The notes beneath the pieces were generated by a model. The model saw only the letters and a program-made list of their open reading frames with translations. It made no database searches and was not told the origin of the DNA. Shown in pieces: positions 51,927-60,175 of a DNA stretch of 64,000 nt. How positions within the stretch are numbered: position 1 is the stretch's first letter; every line of letters begins with the position of its first letter. The DNA comes from Actinoalloteichus_B caeruleus (GTDB taxonomy: Bacteria; Actinomycetota; Actinomycetes; Mycobacteriales; Pseudonocardiaceae): the NCBI RefSeq assembly GCF_000718005.1, contig NZ_JODV01000002.1. One strand, 5' to 3'. A program made the position numbers and the translations under genes.

Positions 51927-53147
51927 ATGAGTCGCGCGCAGCCCTACCTCAGCGGTCTCCTGCTCGCTGGCCGCCGAGTCCTGGTCGTGGGTGGCGGCAC
52001 CGTGGCGCAACGTCGGATACCCCGGTTGCTGAGGTCGGGAGCGCGGGTCGAGGTCGTCGCCCCGGAGGCGACACCGGCGGTGGAGGCGATGGCCACCGCC
52101 GGGGAACTGACCTGGACCCGACGGGCCTACCGCGACGGTGACCTGGTCGACGCGTGGTACGCGCTGGCCTGCACCAGCGATGCCGCCGTCAACGAGGAGG
52201 TGGCGCGGGAGGCGGAACGCGCCCGCGTCTTCTGCGTGCGGGCCGACCTGGCGGTCCACGGCAGCGCGGTGACCCCGGCGGTCGGGACGCACGGCGACGT
52301 CGAGGTCGGTGTCCTCACCGGAGGACGTCCCCGCCGCTCCGCGGCGGTGCGGGACGCCGTGGTCGCGGCGCTCCAGTCCGGGGTGGTCGACGACCACGCC
52401 GAACCGGCAGCCCCCGGGGTGGCCCTCGTCGGCGGCGGACCGGGGGACCCCGAGCTCGTCACGGTGCGGGGACGCCGGCTGCTCGCCAGGGCCGACGTCG
52501 TCGTCACCGACCGGCTCGGACCGCGCGAGCTCCTGGAGGAGCTGGGGCCGCACGTGGAGGTCGTCGACGCCGCGAAGATCCCCTACGGCCGGGCGGCCAA
52601 CCAGGACGTGATCAACGAACTCCTGGTCCGGCACGCCCGCGCCGGCAAGTTCGTGGTGCGGCTCAAGGGCGGCGACCCCTATGTCTTCGGCCGGGGCTTC
52701 GAGGAGGTGTTGGCCTGCGTGGAGGCCGGCGTCCCTGTCACCGTCGTGCCCGGGGTGACCAGTGCCTTCGCCGTACCCGCCGTGGCCGGTGTCCCGGTGA
52801 CCCACCGTGGGGTCGCCCACGAGGTGGTCGTGGTGTCCGGGCACGTGGCCCCGGGCGATCCCCGCTCCCTCACCGACTGGCCCGCGTTGGCCCGGCTGCG
52901 GGGCACCCTGGTGCTGTTGATGGGTGTCGACCGGCTCGACGCCTTCGCCCGTGTCCTCCTCGAGCACGGCCGGGCCGCCGACACCCCGGTGAGCGTGATC
53001 GCCGACGGCACGATGACGGGGCAGCGGGTGCTGCGGTCGACCTTGGGTGAGGCGGCCGAACGGGTCCGGGCCGAGGACGTCCGCCCGCCCGCCGTGATCG
53101 TCATCGGCGACGTCGTCGCCGTGGGGGGCGACGCCGGGGAGGCGTGA
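51927..53147 (+). CDS. cysG: Siroheme synthase-like fusion (CysG_N + uroporphyrin-III C-methyltransferase)
   Basis: A 406-residue two-part protein. Residues ~1-150 match the precorrin-2 dehydrogenase/ferrochelatase part (LLLAGRRVLVVGGGTVAQRR, an NAD-binding GxGxxA-like motif). Residues ~165-400 are a SUMT/CobA methylase (VALVGGGPGDPELVTVRG, VRLKGGDPYVFGRGFEE, VTHRGVAHEVVVVSGH). It makes precorrin-2, precursor of both siroheme and cobalamin, linking it to cobM/cobL. Slightly shorter than E. coli CysG (457). Apparently leaderless. Confidence 0.92.
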   Translation: MSRAQPYLSGLLLAGRRVLVVGGGTVAQRRIPRLLRSGARVEVVAPEATPAVEAMATAGELTWTRRAYRDGDLVDAWYALACTSDAAVNEEVAREAERARVFCVRADLAVHGSAVTPAVGTHGDVEVGVLTGGRPRRSAAVRDAVVAALQSGVVDDHAEPAAPGVALVGGGPGDPELVTVRGRRLLARADVVVTDRLGPRELLEELGPHVEVVDAAKIPYGRAANQDVINELLVRHARAGKFVVRLKGGDPYVFGRGFEEVLACVEAGVPVTVVPGVTSAFAVPAVAGVPVTHRGVAHEVVVVSGHVAPGDPRSLTDWPALARLRGTLVLLMGVDRLDAFARVLLEHGRAADTPVSVIADGTMTGQRVLRSTLGEAAERVRAEDVRPPAVIVIGDVVAVGGDAGEA

Positions 53148-53228
53148 CCACAGGGGAGGGGCGGCCCAGCGGGCGGGCTCCCCCGGGCCGGTGGAACGCC
53201 GACGGCGCGACCCGCTCGGTCGACGCGA

Positions 53229-53741
53229 TCACCCGGGGGACGGTCCCGGCCCGGCCCCGCCCGGGGAGGCGGTCGGCTCGCCGGGCGGCTCCTCCGCGCG
53301 CAGCCGGTCGAACGCGGCGCCGAGCACCCGAAGTTCCTCCTCGGACAGGCGGCCGGCGAAACACCGTTCCACGACCTCGGCGTTGGTCCTGATGGCCGCC
53401 ACCTGGAGACGTCGTCCCAGCGAGGTCAGCCGGACCCGCACCGCCCGGGAATCCCCCGGCGCGGTCGTCCGCTCCAGCAGACCACGTCGGGTGAGGCGGT
53501 CGACCAGCCGGCTCACCGCGCTCTGGCTGAGCACCACCCGTCCGGTCAGCTCGCTCAGACCCACCCCGCCGGTGGGGATGTTGACGACCGTGTCGAACTC
53601 GCTGACCGACAGGCCGTGCCGAGCCGTCAGCTCCCGTTCCAGTTCCCGGAGCACCGAGGAGTGGACCTCCATCAGCGAGCGCCACACCCCGACCCGTCGC
53701 CGGGTGGCGGCGCGCCCCGCCCGCACGTCCACCCCGGTCAC
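53229..53741 (-). CDS. MarR family transcriptional regulator
   Basis: A 170-residue winged-helix regulator. The HTH/wing region is recognisable as VGLSELTGRVVLSQSAVSRL, VDRLTRRGLLERTTAPGD and RAVRVRLTSLG. The last ~30 residues are Pro/Gly-rich. It is the third gene of a leftward operon (LLM oxidoreductase, flavin reductase, MarR) with 4-base overlaps, so it probably autoregulates that operon. Its ligand is unknown. Confidence 0.9.
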   Translation of the reverse strand: MTGVDVRAGRAATRRRVGVWRSLMEVHSSVLRELERELTARHGLSVSEFDTVVNIPTGGVGLSELTGRVVLSQSAVSRLVDRLTRRGLLERTTAPGDSRAVRVRLTSLGRRLQVAAIRTNAEVVERCFAGRLSEEELRVLGAAFDRLRAEEPPGEPTASPGGAGPGPSPG

Positions 53742-54364
53742 CGCTGGTCCCCGAACAGCAGGTCCTCGAAGGGAGTGGGCTGTTCGAACCCGTCCCGGCG
53801 GTCGGTCGACCCCGGTTCGCGGGCCGCGACCAGCGTGGCGAGCTCCTCCGCCGCCCGGCCGATCCGCTCGGCCAGCGCGGTGTCCGCGCCGCCGCCGGCC
53901 CAGTCCTCGGGTGCCGCGTAGACGGCGGTGGGCACGACCACCGACCGGAGGTAGGAGAAGAGGGGGCGCACGGCGTGCTCCAGGGCGAGGGAGTGCCGTG
54001 CCGTCCCCCCGGTGGCGCCGGCGAGCACCGGCGTCCCAACGAGCAGGTCGGGGTCCAGGACGTCGAAGAACATCTTGAACAGGCCGCTGTAGGAGGCGCT
54101 GAAGACCGGGGTGACGGCGACCAGTCCGTCACTGGCCCCCACCCGCTCGACCACCTCCCCGAGCGGCCCGGTCGCGAACCCGGTGAGCAGCGTGTTCGCC
54201 AGGCTCCTGGCGTGGTCCCGCAGTTCGACCACCTCCAGGTCGACCTGGAGGCCCCGGTCGGTCAACCGGGCGGTGGTGGCCTCGGCCAACCGGTCGGCCA
54301 ACAGCCGCGTCGACGAGGGCTGGCCGATGCCGGCGCTGATCACCGTGATGGTCCTGGTCGTCAC
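53738..54364 (-). CDS. NADPH-dependent FMN reductase family protein (CE1759 type)
   Basis: A 208-residue flavodoxin-like FMN reductase. The phosphate-binding start is ISAGIGQPSSTRLLADRL, followed by VAVTPVFSASYSGLFKMFFD and LAGATGGTARHSLALEHAVR. Probably supplies reduced FMN to the LLM oxidoreductase encoded next to it. The 4-base overlaps on both sides indicate one transcript. Confidence 0.9.
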   Translation of the reverse strand: MTTRTITVISAGIGQPSSTRLLADRLAEATTARLTDRGLQVDLEVVELRDHARSLANTLLTGFATGPLGEVVERVGASDGLVAVTPVFSASYSGLFKMFFDVLDPDLLVGTPVLAGATGGTARHSLALEHAVRPLFSYLRSVVVPTAVYAAPEDWAGGGADTALAERIGRAAEELATLVAAREPGSTDRRDGFEQPTPFEDLLFGDQR

Positions 54365-55467
54365 GCGGTGCCCTCCTCCGAGGTCGTGCCACCCCGGGAG
54401 CCTCCGGCGCGCAGGCTCTGGTGGGTGGGGGCGGTCGGGACGTGCGCCGGGCGCAGCGACTCGAACTCGCGCCGCAGCACCGGGATGACCTCCTCACCGA
54501 GCAGGTCCAACTGCTCGAGCACCGTCTTGAGGGGGAGGCCGGCGTGGTCGACGAGGAAGAGCTGCCGCTGGTAGTCGCCGAAGTACTCGCGGAAGCGCAG
54601 GGTGCGGTCGATGGCCTCCTGGGGGCTGCCCACCGTCAGCGGCGTCTGCTCGGTGAACTCCTCCAGGGAGGGACCGTGCCCGTAGACGGGCGCGTTGTCG
54701 AAGTACGGCCGGAACTCCCGCACCGCGTCCTGCGAGTTGCGCCGCAGGAACACCTGACCGCCCAGACCCACGATGGCCTGGTCCGCGGATCCGTGGCCGT
54801 AGTGCTCGAAGCGGGTCCGGTACAGCTCGATCAGTCGGGCGAAGTGGTCCTTGGGCCAGAAGATGTTGTTGGCGAAGAAGCCGTCGCCGTAGTAGGCGGC
54901 CTGCTCGGCGATCTCCGGGCTCCGGATCGACCCGTGCCAGACGAAGGGGGGCACGCCGTCGAGCGGGCGGGGGGTGGAGGTGAAGGACTGGAGCGGGGTG
55001 CGGAACCGCCCCTCCCAGTCGACGACGTCCTCCCGCCACAGGCGGTGCAGCAGGTGGTAGTTCTCGATCGCCAGCGGGATGCCCTGGCGGATGTCCTGGC
55101 CGAACCACGGGTAGACCGGCCCGGTGTTGCCCCGGCCCAGCATCAGGTCCACCCTGCCGTCCGCGAGGTGCTGCAACATCGCGAAGTCCTCGGCGATCTT
55201 GACCGGGTCGTTCGTGGTGATGAGCGTGGTGGCGGTGGACAGGATGAGCCGTTCGGTCCGCGCCGCGACGTAACCGAGCAGGGTGGTGGGGGACGAGGGG
55301 ACGAAGGGCGGGTTGTGGTGCTCGCCGGTGGCGAACACGTCGAGGCCGACCTCCTCGGCCTTCAGCGCGATCCGCACCATCGCCCTGATCCGCTCGGCCT
55401 CGGTGGGGGTTGTGCCGTTCGTCGGGTCGGGTGTGACGTCACCGACGCTGAAGATCCCGAACTGCAT
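54361..55467 (-). CDS. LLM-class flavin-dependent oxidoreductase (CE1758 type)
   Basis: A 368-residue luciferase-like monooxygenase: MQFGIFSVGDVTPDPT start, VGLDVFATGEHHNPPFVPSS, DGRVDLMLGRGNTGPVYPWFG. Such enzymes oxidise an unknown organic substrate with reduced flavin and O2. The start lies at 55467 with GAGGAGG upstream. First gene of the oxidoreductase-reductase-MarR operon; a near-palindrome 21 bases upstream is a likely MarR operator. Confidence 0.9.
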   Translation of the reverse strand: MQFGIFSVGDVTPDPTNGTTPTEAERIRAMVRIALKAEEVGLDVFATGEHHNPPFVPSSPTTLLGYVAARTERLILSTATTLITTNDPVKIAEDFAMLQHLADGRVDLMLGRGNTGPVYPWFGQDIRQGIPLAIENYHLLHRLWREDVVDWEGRFRTPLQSFTSTPRPLDGVPPFVWHGSIRSPEIAEQAAYYGDGFFANNIFWPKDHFARLIELYRTRFEHYGHGSADQAIVGLGGQVFLRRNSQDAVREFRPYFDNAPVYGHGPSLEEFTEQTPLTVGSPQEAIDRTLRFREYFGDYQRQLFLVDHAGLPLKTVLEQLDLLGEEVIPVLRREFESLRPAHVPTAPTHQSLRAGGSRGGTTSEEGTA

Positions 55468-55487
55468 CTCCGACAGCCTCCTCAGGT

Positions 55488-55501
55488 TGTATGCGCATGC
55501 A
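55488..55501. promoter_or_regulatory. Near-palindromic operator candidate upstream of the LLM operon
   Basis: TGTATGCGCATGCA at 55488-55501 is a 14-base palindrome with one mismatched pair (TGTATGC/GCATGCA), flanked further out by GTTG and CAAC. It sits 20 bases before the LLM start, where a MarR repressor would block transcription or translation. Confidence 0.55.
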
Positions 55502-55628
55502 TCAACGCTGCCTCGGCGTTCCCTATTCCCGGTCGGGTACCCGGCTCCGGCGGGCGCCAGGGCACGGGACGAACCGCGCTCCGCGCCCGGTCAGCCCGGA
55601 CCCGCCACCGACCGCGGCCGGGAGCTGG

Positions 55629-56468
55629 TCAGGACACCGGGCCGAGGGCGCCCGGCATCGGGATCACCATCGGTGTTCCCGCGTGCGGATCGGGGACGAC
55701 GTCGCAGGCCAGGCCGAAGACCTCCGTGACCAGCTCGGCGCGCAGCACCTCCGAGGGCGGCCCCTGCGCGACGACACGACCGCCGTCCATCACCACCAGG
55801 TGGGTGGCGTACCGCGCGGCCTGGTTGAGGTCGTGGAGGACGGCGACGACGGTCCGCCCCTCCCGGTGCATCCGCGCGCACAGCTCCAGCACCTCGAACT
55901 GGTGCGCGATGTCGAGGAACGTCGTCGGCTCGTCCAGCAACACGATGTCCGTGCCCTGCGCCAGGACCAGGGCGAACCAGGCCCGCTGCCGTTGGCCCCC
56001 GGACAGCTCGCTCACCGGCCGGTGCGCCTCCTCGGTCAGGCCAACCCGCTCCAACGCCTCCGCCACCGCCGCGTCGTCGGACTCGCTCCACTGCCGCAGC
56101 AGCGTGTGGTGCGGGTAGCGGCCCCGCCCGACGAGCTGCCGGACCGTGATCCGCTCGGGGGTCACCGGGCTCTGGGGCAGCAGCGCCAGCCGCCGGGCGA
56201 CCGCCTTGCCCCGGTACCGCGACAGCTCCACGCCGTGGAGCACCACCCGTCCCGAGGTGGGGCGGACCACGCGGGCCAGGGACTTCAGCACCGTCGACTT
56301 CCCGCAACCGTTCGGACCGATGACCACCGTCAGCCCGCCGTGCGGGATGTCCAGGCTCAGCTCCCGGACGACGGGCTCGCCGCCGTAGCCGAGGGTGACC
56401 GACTCGGCCCGCAGGCTCCAGGACGTCACGTCCCCGTCGTCGACGCTCACAACGTGCCCTTCCGCCAT
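55629..56468 (-). CDS. Iron-siderophore ABC transporter ATP-binding protein (FecE/FepC type)
   Basis: A 279-residue ATPase. Walker A GPNGCGKSTVLKSLA (about residue 51), signature LSGGQRQRAWFALVL, Walker B IVLLDEPTTFLDIAHQFEVLE, switch His in AVLHDLNQAARYATHLV. Last gene of the iron uptake operon; its start overlaps the upstream permease by 22 bases. Confidence 0.92.
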   Translation of the reverse strand: MAEGHVVSVDDGDVTSWSLRAESVTLGYGGEPVVRELSLDIPHGGLTVVIGPNGCGKSTVLKSLARVVRPTSGRVVLHGVELSRYRGKAVARRLALLPQSPVTPERITVRQLVGRGRYPHHTLLRQWSESDDAAVAEALERVGLTEEAHRPVSELSGGQRQRAWFALVLAQGTDIVLLDEPTTFLDIAHQFEVLELCARMHREGRTVVAVLHDLNQAARYATHLVVMDGGRVVAQGPPSEVLRAELVTEVFGLACDVVPDPHAGTPMVIPMPGALGPVS

Positions 56469-57493
56469 TCGAGGATCAGGAGGTAACCGAGGTAGGCGCC
56501 ACCGAGCCCCATCGTGAACACACCGACGGGCAACCGGTCACCGATCGGGGAGTGCTGGGCCACCAGGTCCGCCAACACCAGCAGCAGCCCGCCGGTCAGG
56601 CCAGCCAGCACCAGGTTCGGACCCGCCGCCCGGGACAGCCGTTTCGCGATGTTGGGCGCGGTCAGCGCGACGAAGGCGATCGGGCCGGCCACGCTGACGG
56701 CCGCCGCGGAGAGCAGCACGGACAGGACGACCGCCCACGTCCGCGTCCGGTTCGGCTCGGCGCCGAGGCCGTCCGACACCTCATCACCCATCTCCGTGAT
56801 CGCCACCCGCCCCGCCAGGAGCGCCACGGCGGGCAGGATGAGCGCGAGGCAGAGCCAGACGGTCAACGCGTGCTCCCAGGAACGCGCCGACAGGCTGCCG
56901 TTGAGGTAGGCCGACAGCACCGAGGAGCGGTCCCGGGCCACCGCGAACACCACGTACTGCGTCAGGGCGGTCGACAACGCCGCCACCCCGATCCCGGCGA
57001 TGATCAACCGCCCCGGGTGGCGGAACCCGCTCCCGGTGGCGAGGTAGACCAGGCCGACGGAGACGAAACCACCCAGCACCGCACCCACCGGGACGGGGAG
57101 CGACCCGGGCAGGAGCAACGCCACCAGCGCCGCGCCAGCGCCCGCGCCGGCACCCACGCCGATCACGTCCGGACTGCCCAGCGGGTTGCGCGCCACCGAC
57201 TGGAAGAGAGCTCCCGCGATCCCCAACGCCAGACCGGTGCCCACCGCCACCACCAACCGGGGGCCGCTCAGCCGTTCCAGGGCGAACAGGGTCTGCCGGT
57301 CCAGTTCGCCGGTCAGGATGGCCGGGAAGCTCTCCAGCGGAACCCCGAGGGGGCCGAGGGCGATCGTCGCGACGGCCGACACCAGCGTCGCCACCAGCAG
57401 CAGCGCGCCCACCACCACCGACCGCCACCGGAAGGGCACCGCGACCACCGAGCCCAGCCGGAGGGTCGCCGTCCGCGTCGACGACGCCGTCAT
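56447..57493 (-). CDS. Iron-siderophore ABC transporter permease (FecCD family)
   Basis: A 348-residue permease with about nine or ten helices. FecCD signatures: LVVAVGTGLALGIAGALFQSVARNPLGSPD (seen as LALGIAGALFQSVARNPLGS), GFRHPGRLIIAGIGV, and VAGPIAFVALTAPNIAKRL at the coupling region. It overlaps the adjacent permease by 4 bases and works with it as a heterodimer. Confidence 0.93.
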   Translation of the reverse strand: MTASSTRTATLRLGSVVAVPFRWRSVVVGALLLVATLVSAVATIALGPLGVPLESFPAILTGELDRQTLFALERLSGPRLVVAVGTGLALGIAGALFQSVARNPLGSPDVIGVGAGAGAGAALVALLLPGSLPVPVGAVLGGFVSVGLVYLATGSGFRHPGRLIIAGIGVAALSTALTQYVVFAVARDRSSVLSAYLNGSLSARSWEHALTVWLCLALILPAVALLAGRVAITEMGDEVSDGLGAEPNRTRTWAVVLSVLLSAAAVSVAGPIAFVALTAPNIAKRLSRAAGPNLVLAGLTGGLLLVLADLVAQHSPIGDRLPVGVFTMGLGGAYLGYLLILEWRKGTL

Positions 57494-58521
57494 GTGGCAC
57501 CCCGCATCCCGCGCACCGTGTAGAGGAGGAGCGGCGCACCGGCGAAGGCGGCCACCACGCCCACCATCAACTCCTGCGGCCGCATCACCACCCGCCCGAC
57601 GACGTCGGCGACCAGCAGCAGGGACGGGCCGAGCAGCAGCGCGAACGGGATCTGCTGGCGGAAGTCGATGCCGACGAACGCCCGCACGATGTGCGGGACG
57701 GCCAGCCCCACGAAGACGATCGGACCGGCGGCGGCGGTCGCCGCCGCGCTGAGCAGCGTCGCCGCCGCCAGCCCACCAGCCCGGACCAGGGCGGTGTTCA
57801 CCCCGACCGAGAGCGCGGCCTCCTCACCGAGGGCGAGCCCGTTCAGACCGGGGGTGACCAGCGCCGTCAGCGCGAGACCGAACACGGCGAAGGGGAGCAC
57901 CGCCAGCACGACGTCCATGTCCCGCCCGGCCAGCGACCCGACGACCCAGGTGCGGTAGCCGTCGAAGACGTTGGGCAGGCTCAGCGCGACGGCCTGGATG
58001 TAGGCGCCGAGCACGGCCGAGACGACGGCACCGGCCAGCACCAGGCGAACCAGGCCGGCGCCCGGTCCGGCGGCGCCGATCGCGTAGACGAGCACACCGG
58101 CCACTACCGCTCCCGGCAGCGCCCACCAGACGCTGCTGGCCGCGCCGGAGACCCCGAGGAAGGCGGAGGCGGTCACGATGCCCGCAGCCGCCCCCATGTT
58201 CACGCCGAGCAACCCGGGTTCGGCCAGCGGATTGCGGGTGACCCCCTGGAGCAGGGTCCCCGCGACCGCGAGCCCCGCGCCCGCCAACAGCCCCAGCACG
58301 GTGCGCGGGTACCTGCTCTCGATCACCGCGGCGGTGAACGGGTCGGCGGTGCCGGCGAGGGTGTCGAGGACGTCGCCGAGCGAGGTCTCCCGGGAACCGA
58401 GCACCAGGCTGGCCAGCACCGCTCCCGCGAGGAGCAGCAGGCCCGCGACCAGCAGCAGCGTGTAGCGCGGTGCCCCGGAGGTGGTCCGGGCCGGCGGGGT
58501 CCGCGAGGAGGACGAGCTCAT
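57490..58521 (-). CDS. Iron-siderophore ABC transporter permease (FecCD family)
   Basis: A 343-residue permease, second of the pair. SRYPRTVLGLLAGAGLAVAG, TLLQGVTRNPLAEPGLLGVN and AAGPIVFVGLAVPHIVRAFVG are the family blocks. Begins 7 bases after the binding-protein stop and overlaps the next permease by 4 bases. Confidence 0.93.
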   Translation of the reverse strand: MSSSSSRTPPARTTSGAPRYTLLLVAGLLLLAGAVLASLVLGSRETSLGDVLDTLAGTADPFTAAVIESRYPRTVLGLLAGAGLAVAGTLLQGVTRNPLAEPGLLGVNMGAAAGIVTASAFLGVSGAASSVWWALPGAVVAGVLVYAIGAAGPGAGLVRLVLAGAVVSAVLGAYIQAVALSLPNVFDGYRTWVVGSLAGRDMDVVLAVLPFAVFGLALTALVTPGLNGLALGEEAALSVGVNTALVRAGGLAAATLLSAAATAAAGPIVFVGLAVPHIVRAFVGIDFRQQIPFALLLGPSLLLVADVVGRVVMRPQELMVGVVAAFAGAPLLLYTVRGMRGAT

Positions 58522-58528
58522 GCCGGCG

Positions 58529-59572
58529 TCAGGAGATCCGGCTCACCGCGTCGTCGATGAGCGGCAGGTACCGGTCGATCACCCAGGGCACCGTCAGCGG
58601 GTTGATGACGGACGAGGCCGTGACGAACGCGTTGTCGTCACTGGCCACGAGGGCGCCGCTGGCGACGGCGGGGATCTCCGCGTACAGCGGCTGCGACTCG
58701 ATCTGCTCCCTCGTCTCCTCGTCCGAGTAGAAGGTGAAGACCAGGTCGCTGTCCTGGAGGAGATCCGCCTGTTCCAGGCCGATCAGAGCCGAGTCCGTGC
58801 CCTCGGTCTCCGGGAGGGTCTCGGCGACGGGGTCCACGGTGAGGCCGAGCCCGGAGACCATCGCGACCCGCTGCTCGTCCGGCAGGAACACGCCGAGCGT
58901 GCCGGGGCCGTTGGTGTAGATGTAGGAGAAGGTGACGTCGGCGTACTCGGGGCGCGACTCGGCGGCCTCGGCCCACTGGCGCTCGATGTCCGACTTCAGC
59001 TCCTCGGCCTGCTCGCCCTTGCCCAGGGCCTGTCCGATGAGGTCGATCTGCTCGTCCCAGTCGGTGCTCCAGGCCAGGTCGGGGTAGGCGACCGTGGGGG
59101 CGATGTCGTTGAGGATGTCGAACTGCTCCTGGGTGATCCCGGACCAGGGGGCGAGGATGACGTCCGGTTCGAGCGCGAGCACCGCCGCGATGTCGATGTC
59201 CTCACCACCGGTGAACAGCTCGGGCAGCTCGTCGCCGCGTTCCTCGACCGCCTCCCGGATCCACGGCAGGTGGCCGGACTCGTCAGCGGCCCAGTCGTAA
59301 CGCTCGACACCGACGGGGGTCTGCCCCAGGGCGATGGCCGTCTCGGTCGAACCCTGCCCCAGGGTCACGATCCGCTCGGGCGCCTCCGGGATCTCGGCCG
59401 TCCCCAACGCGCTCCCGATCGACACCGGGAACGCACCCCCGCCAGCGGTGTCCTGCCCGCCCTCCGCGCCACCGTCCTCGGTGGACGTCCCGCACGCCGT
59501 GCCGCCCAACACCGCCACGGCCACCAGCGCCGTCGCCGCGCGCACCCGGGCGCCACTCCACACTGAGCTCAT
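58529..59572 (-). CDS. Iron-siderophore ABC transporter substrate-binding lipoprotein
   Basis: A 347-residue periplasmic-type binding protein of the FecB/FepB class, with lipobox VLGGTACGTS after a hydrophobic N-terminus and an acidic linker. The domain starts PERIVTLGQGSTETAIALGQ, continues LALEPDVILAPWSGITQEQF and ends NPLTVPWVIDRYLPLID. ATG 59572 is preferred: a GAGGGAA ribosome site lies upstream, and the alternative 59659 would put 29 polar residues before the signal peptide. First gene of the operon. Confidence 0.93.
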   Translation of the reverse strand: MSSVWSGARVRAATALVAVAVLGGTACGTSTEDGGAEGGQDTAGGGAFPVSIGSALGTAEIPEAPERIVTLGQGSTETAIALGQTPVGVERYDWAADESGHLPWIREAVEERGDELPELFTGGEDIDIAAVLALEPDVILAPWSGITQEQFDILNDIAPTVAYPDLAWSTDWDEQIDLIGQALGKGEQAEELKSDIERQWAEAAESRPEYADVTFSYIYTNGPGTLGVFLPDEQRVAMVSGLGLTVDPVAETLPETEGTDSALIGLEQADLLQDSDLVFTFYSDEETREQIESQPLYAEIPAVASGALVASDDNAFVTASSVINPLTVPWVIDRYLPLIDDAVSRIS

Positions 59573-59712
59573 CGCTTGGTTTCCCTCGGTTCGTGGTTGC
59601 GCCTCCACCCAGGAGGCGGACGAGACCGACGACGCCTGGGTGGCCCCGTGGCCCCACATCCGGCCGCCGTGGCGCGCACGGCGGGAACGGCTGCCGGCGG
59701 CACAGGTCAGCC

Positions 59713-59731
59713 ACAGGTAAGACTAACCTAA
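59713..59731. promoter_or_regulatory. DtxR/IdeR-type iron box
   Basis: The 19 bases match 15 of 19 positions of the IdeR/DtxR palindrome TTAGGTTAGGCTAACCTAA, including the whole CTAACCTAA half. It lies 141 bases before the binding-protein gene. Iron-loaded repressor binding here would switch the uptake operon off when iron is plentiful. Confidence 0.8.
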
Positions 59732-60096
59732 CAAGGTGAAATCCTGATCAGCGTGGAGTGTGGCCGGCACCATGGCAGCCGACGGGAACGCGACGCCTCG
59801 TAATGATCCCCGCCACTGGCGACCCCCTGCGGTGGACCGGGCTACCGCAGGAGGTGAGAGCGCGCGTGACCGCCTCATGGGGGTGCGACCTGATCGGGTG
59901 CGGCGGCGCCGCGCGGCCGAGGCGACGGGCATCCGGCCCCGACCCGGGCTCACCGGGCGCGACCCCGGCCAGTGCGCGGACCGGGTCCCGGCGGGGGCGG
60001 GAGGCACGCCGGGCGGGCCGCCCGACGGGCGCGGCTCACCACCCGGGGTGCCCCGTGGGGGTCCCATCCGCCCGAGGACGTGCGGCCCCGGACATG
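59732..60096. other. Non-coding stretch between the iron box and the helicase terminator
   Basis: About 365 bases. An open plus-strand frame from 59760 gives an Arg/Pro/Gly-rich translation without motifs and is not accepted as a gene. Nothing else seen. Confidence 0.5.
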
Positions 60097-60138
60097 CCGC
60101 ACGCCCGGTTGGTGGTGGCCCACCAACCGGGCGTGCGG
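60097..60138 (-). terminator. 19-bp perfect hairpin terminator of the DEAD-box helicase gene
   Basis: Arms CCGCACGCCCGGTTGGTGG (60097-60115) and CCACCAACCGGGCGTGCGG (60120-60138) are fully complementary with a four-base loop, 37 bases beyond the helicase stop. The strongest hairpin seen in the window; no T tract. Confidence 0.85.
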
Positions 60139-60175
60139 GTACGTGGCGACGGCGGCTCGGCCGTCACCGAGGGGT

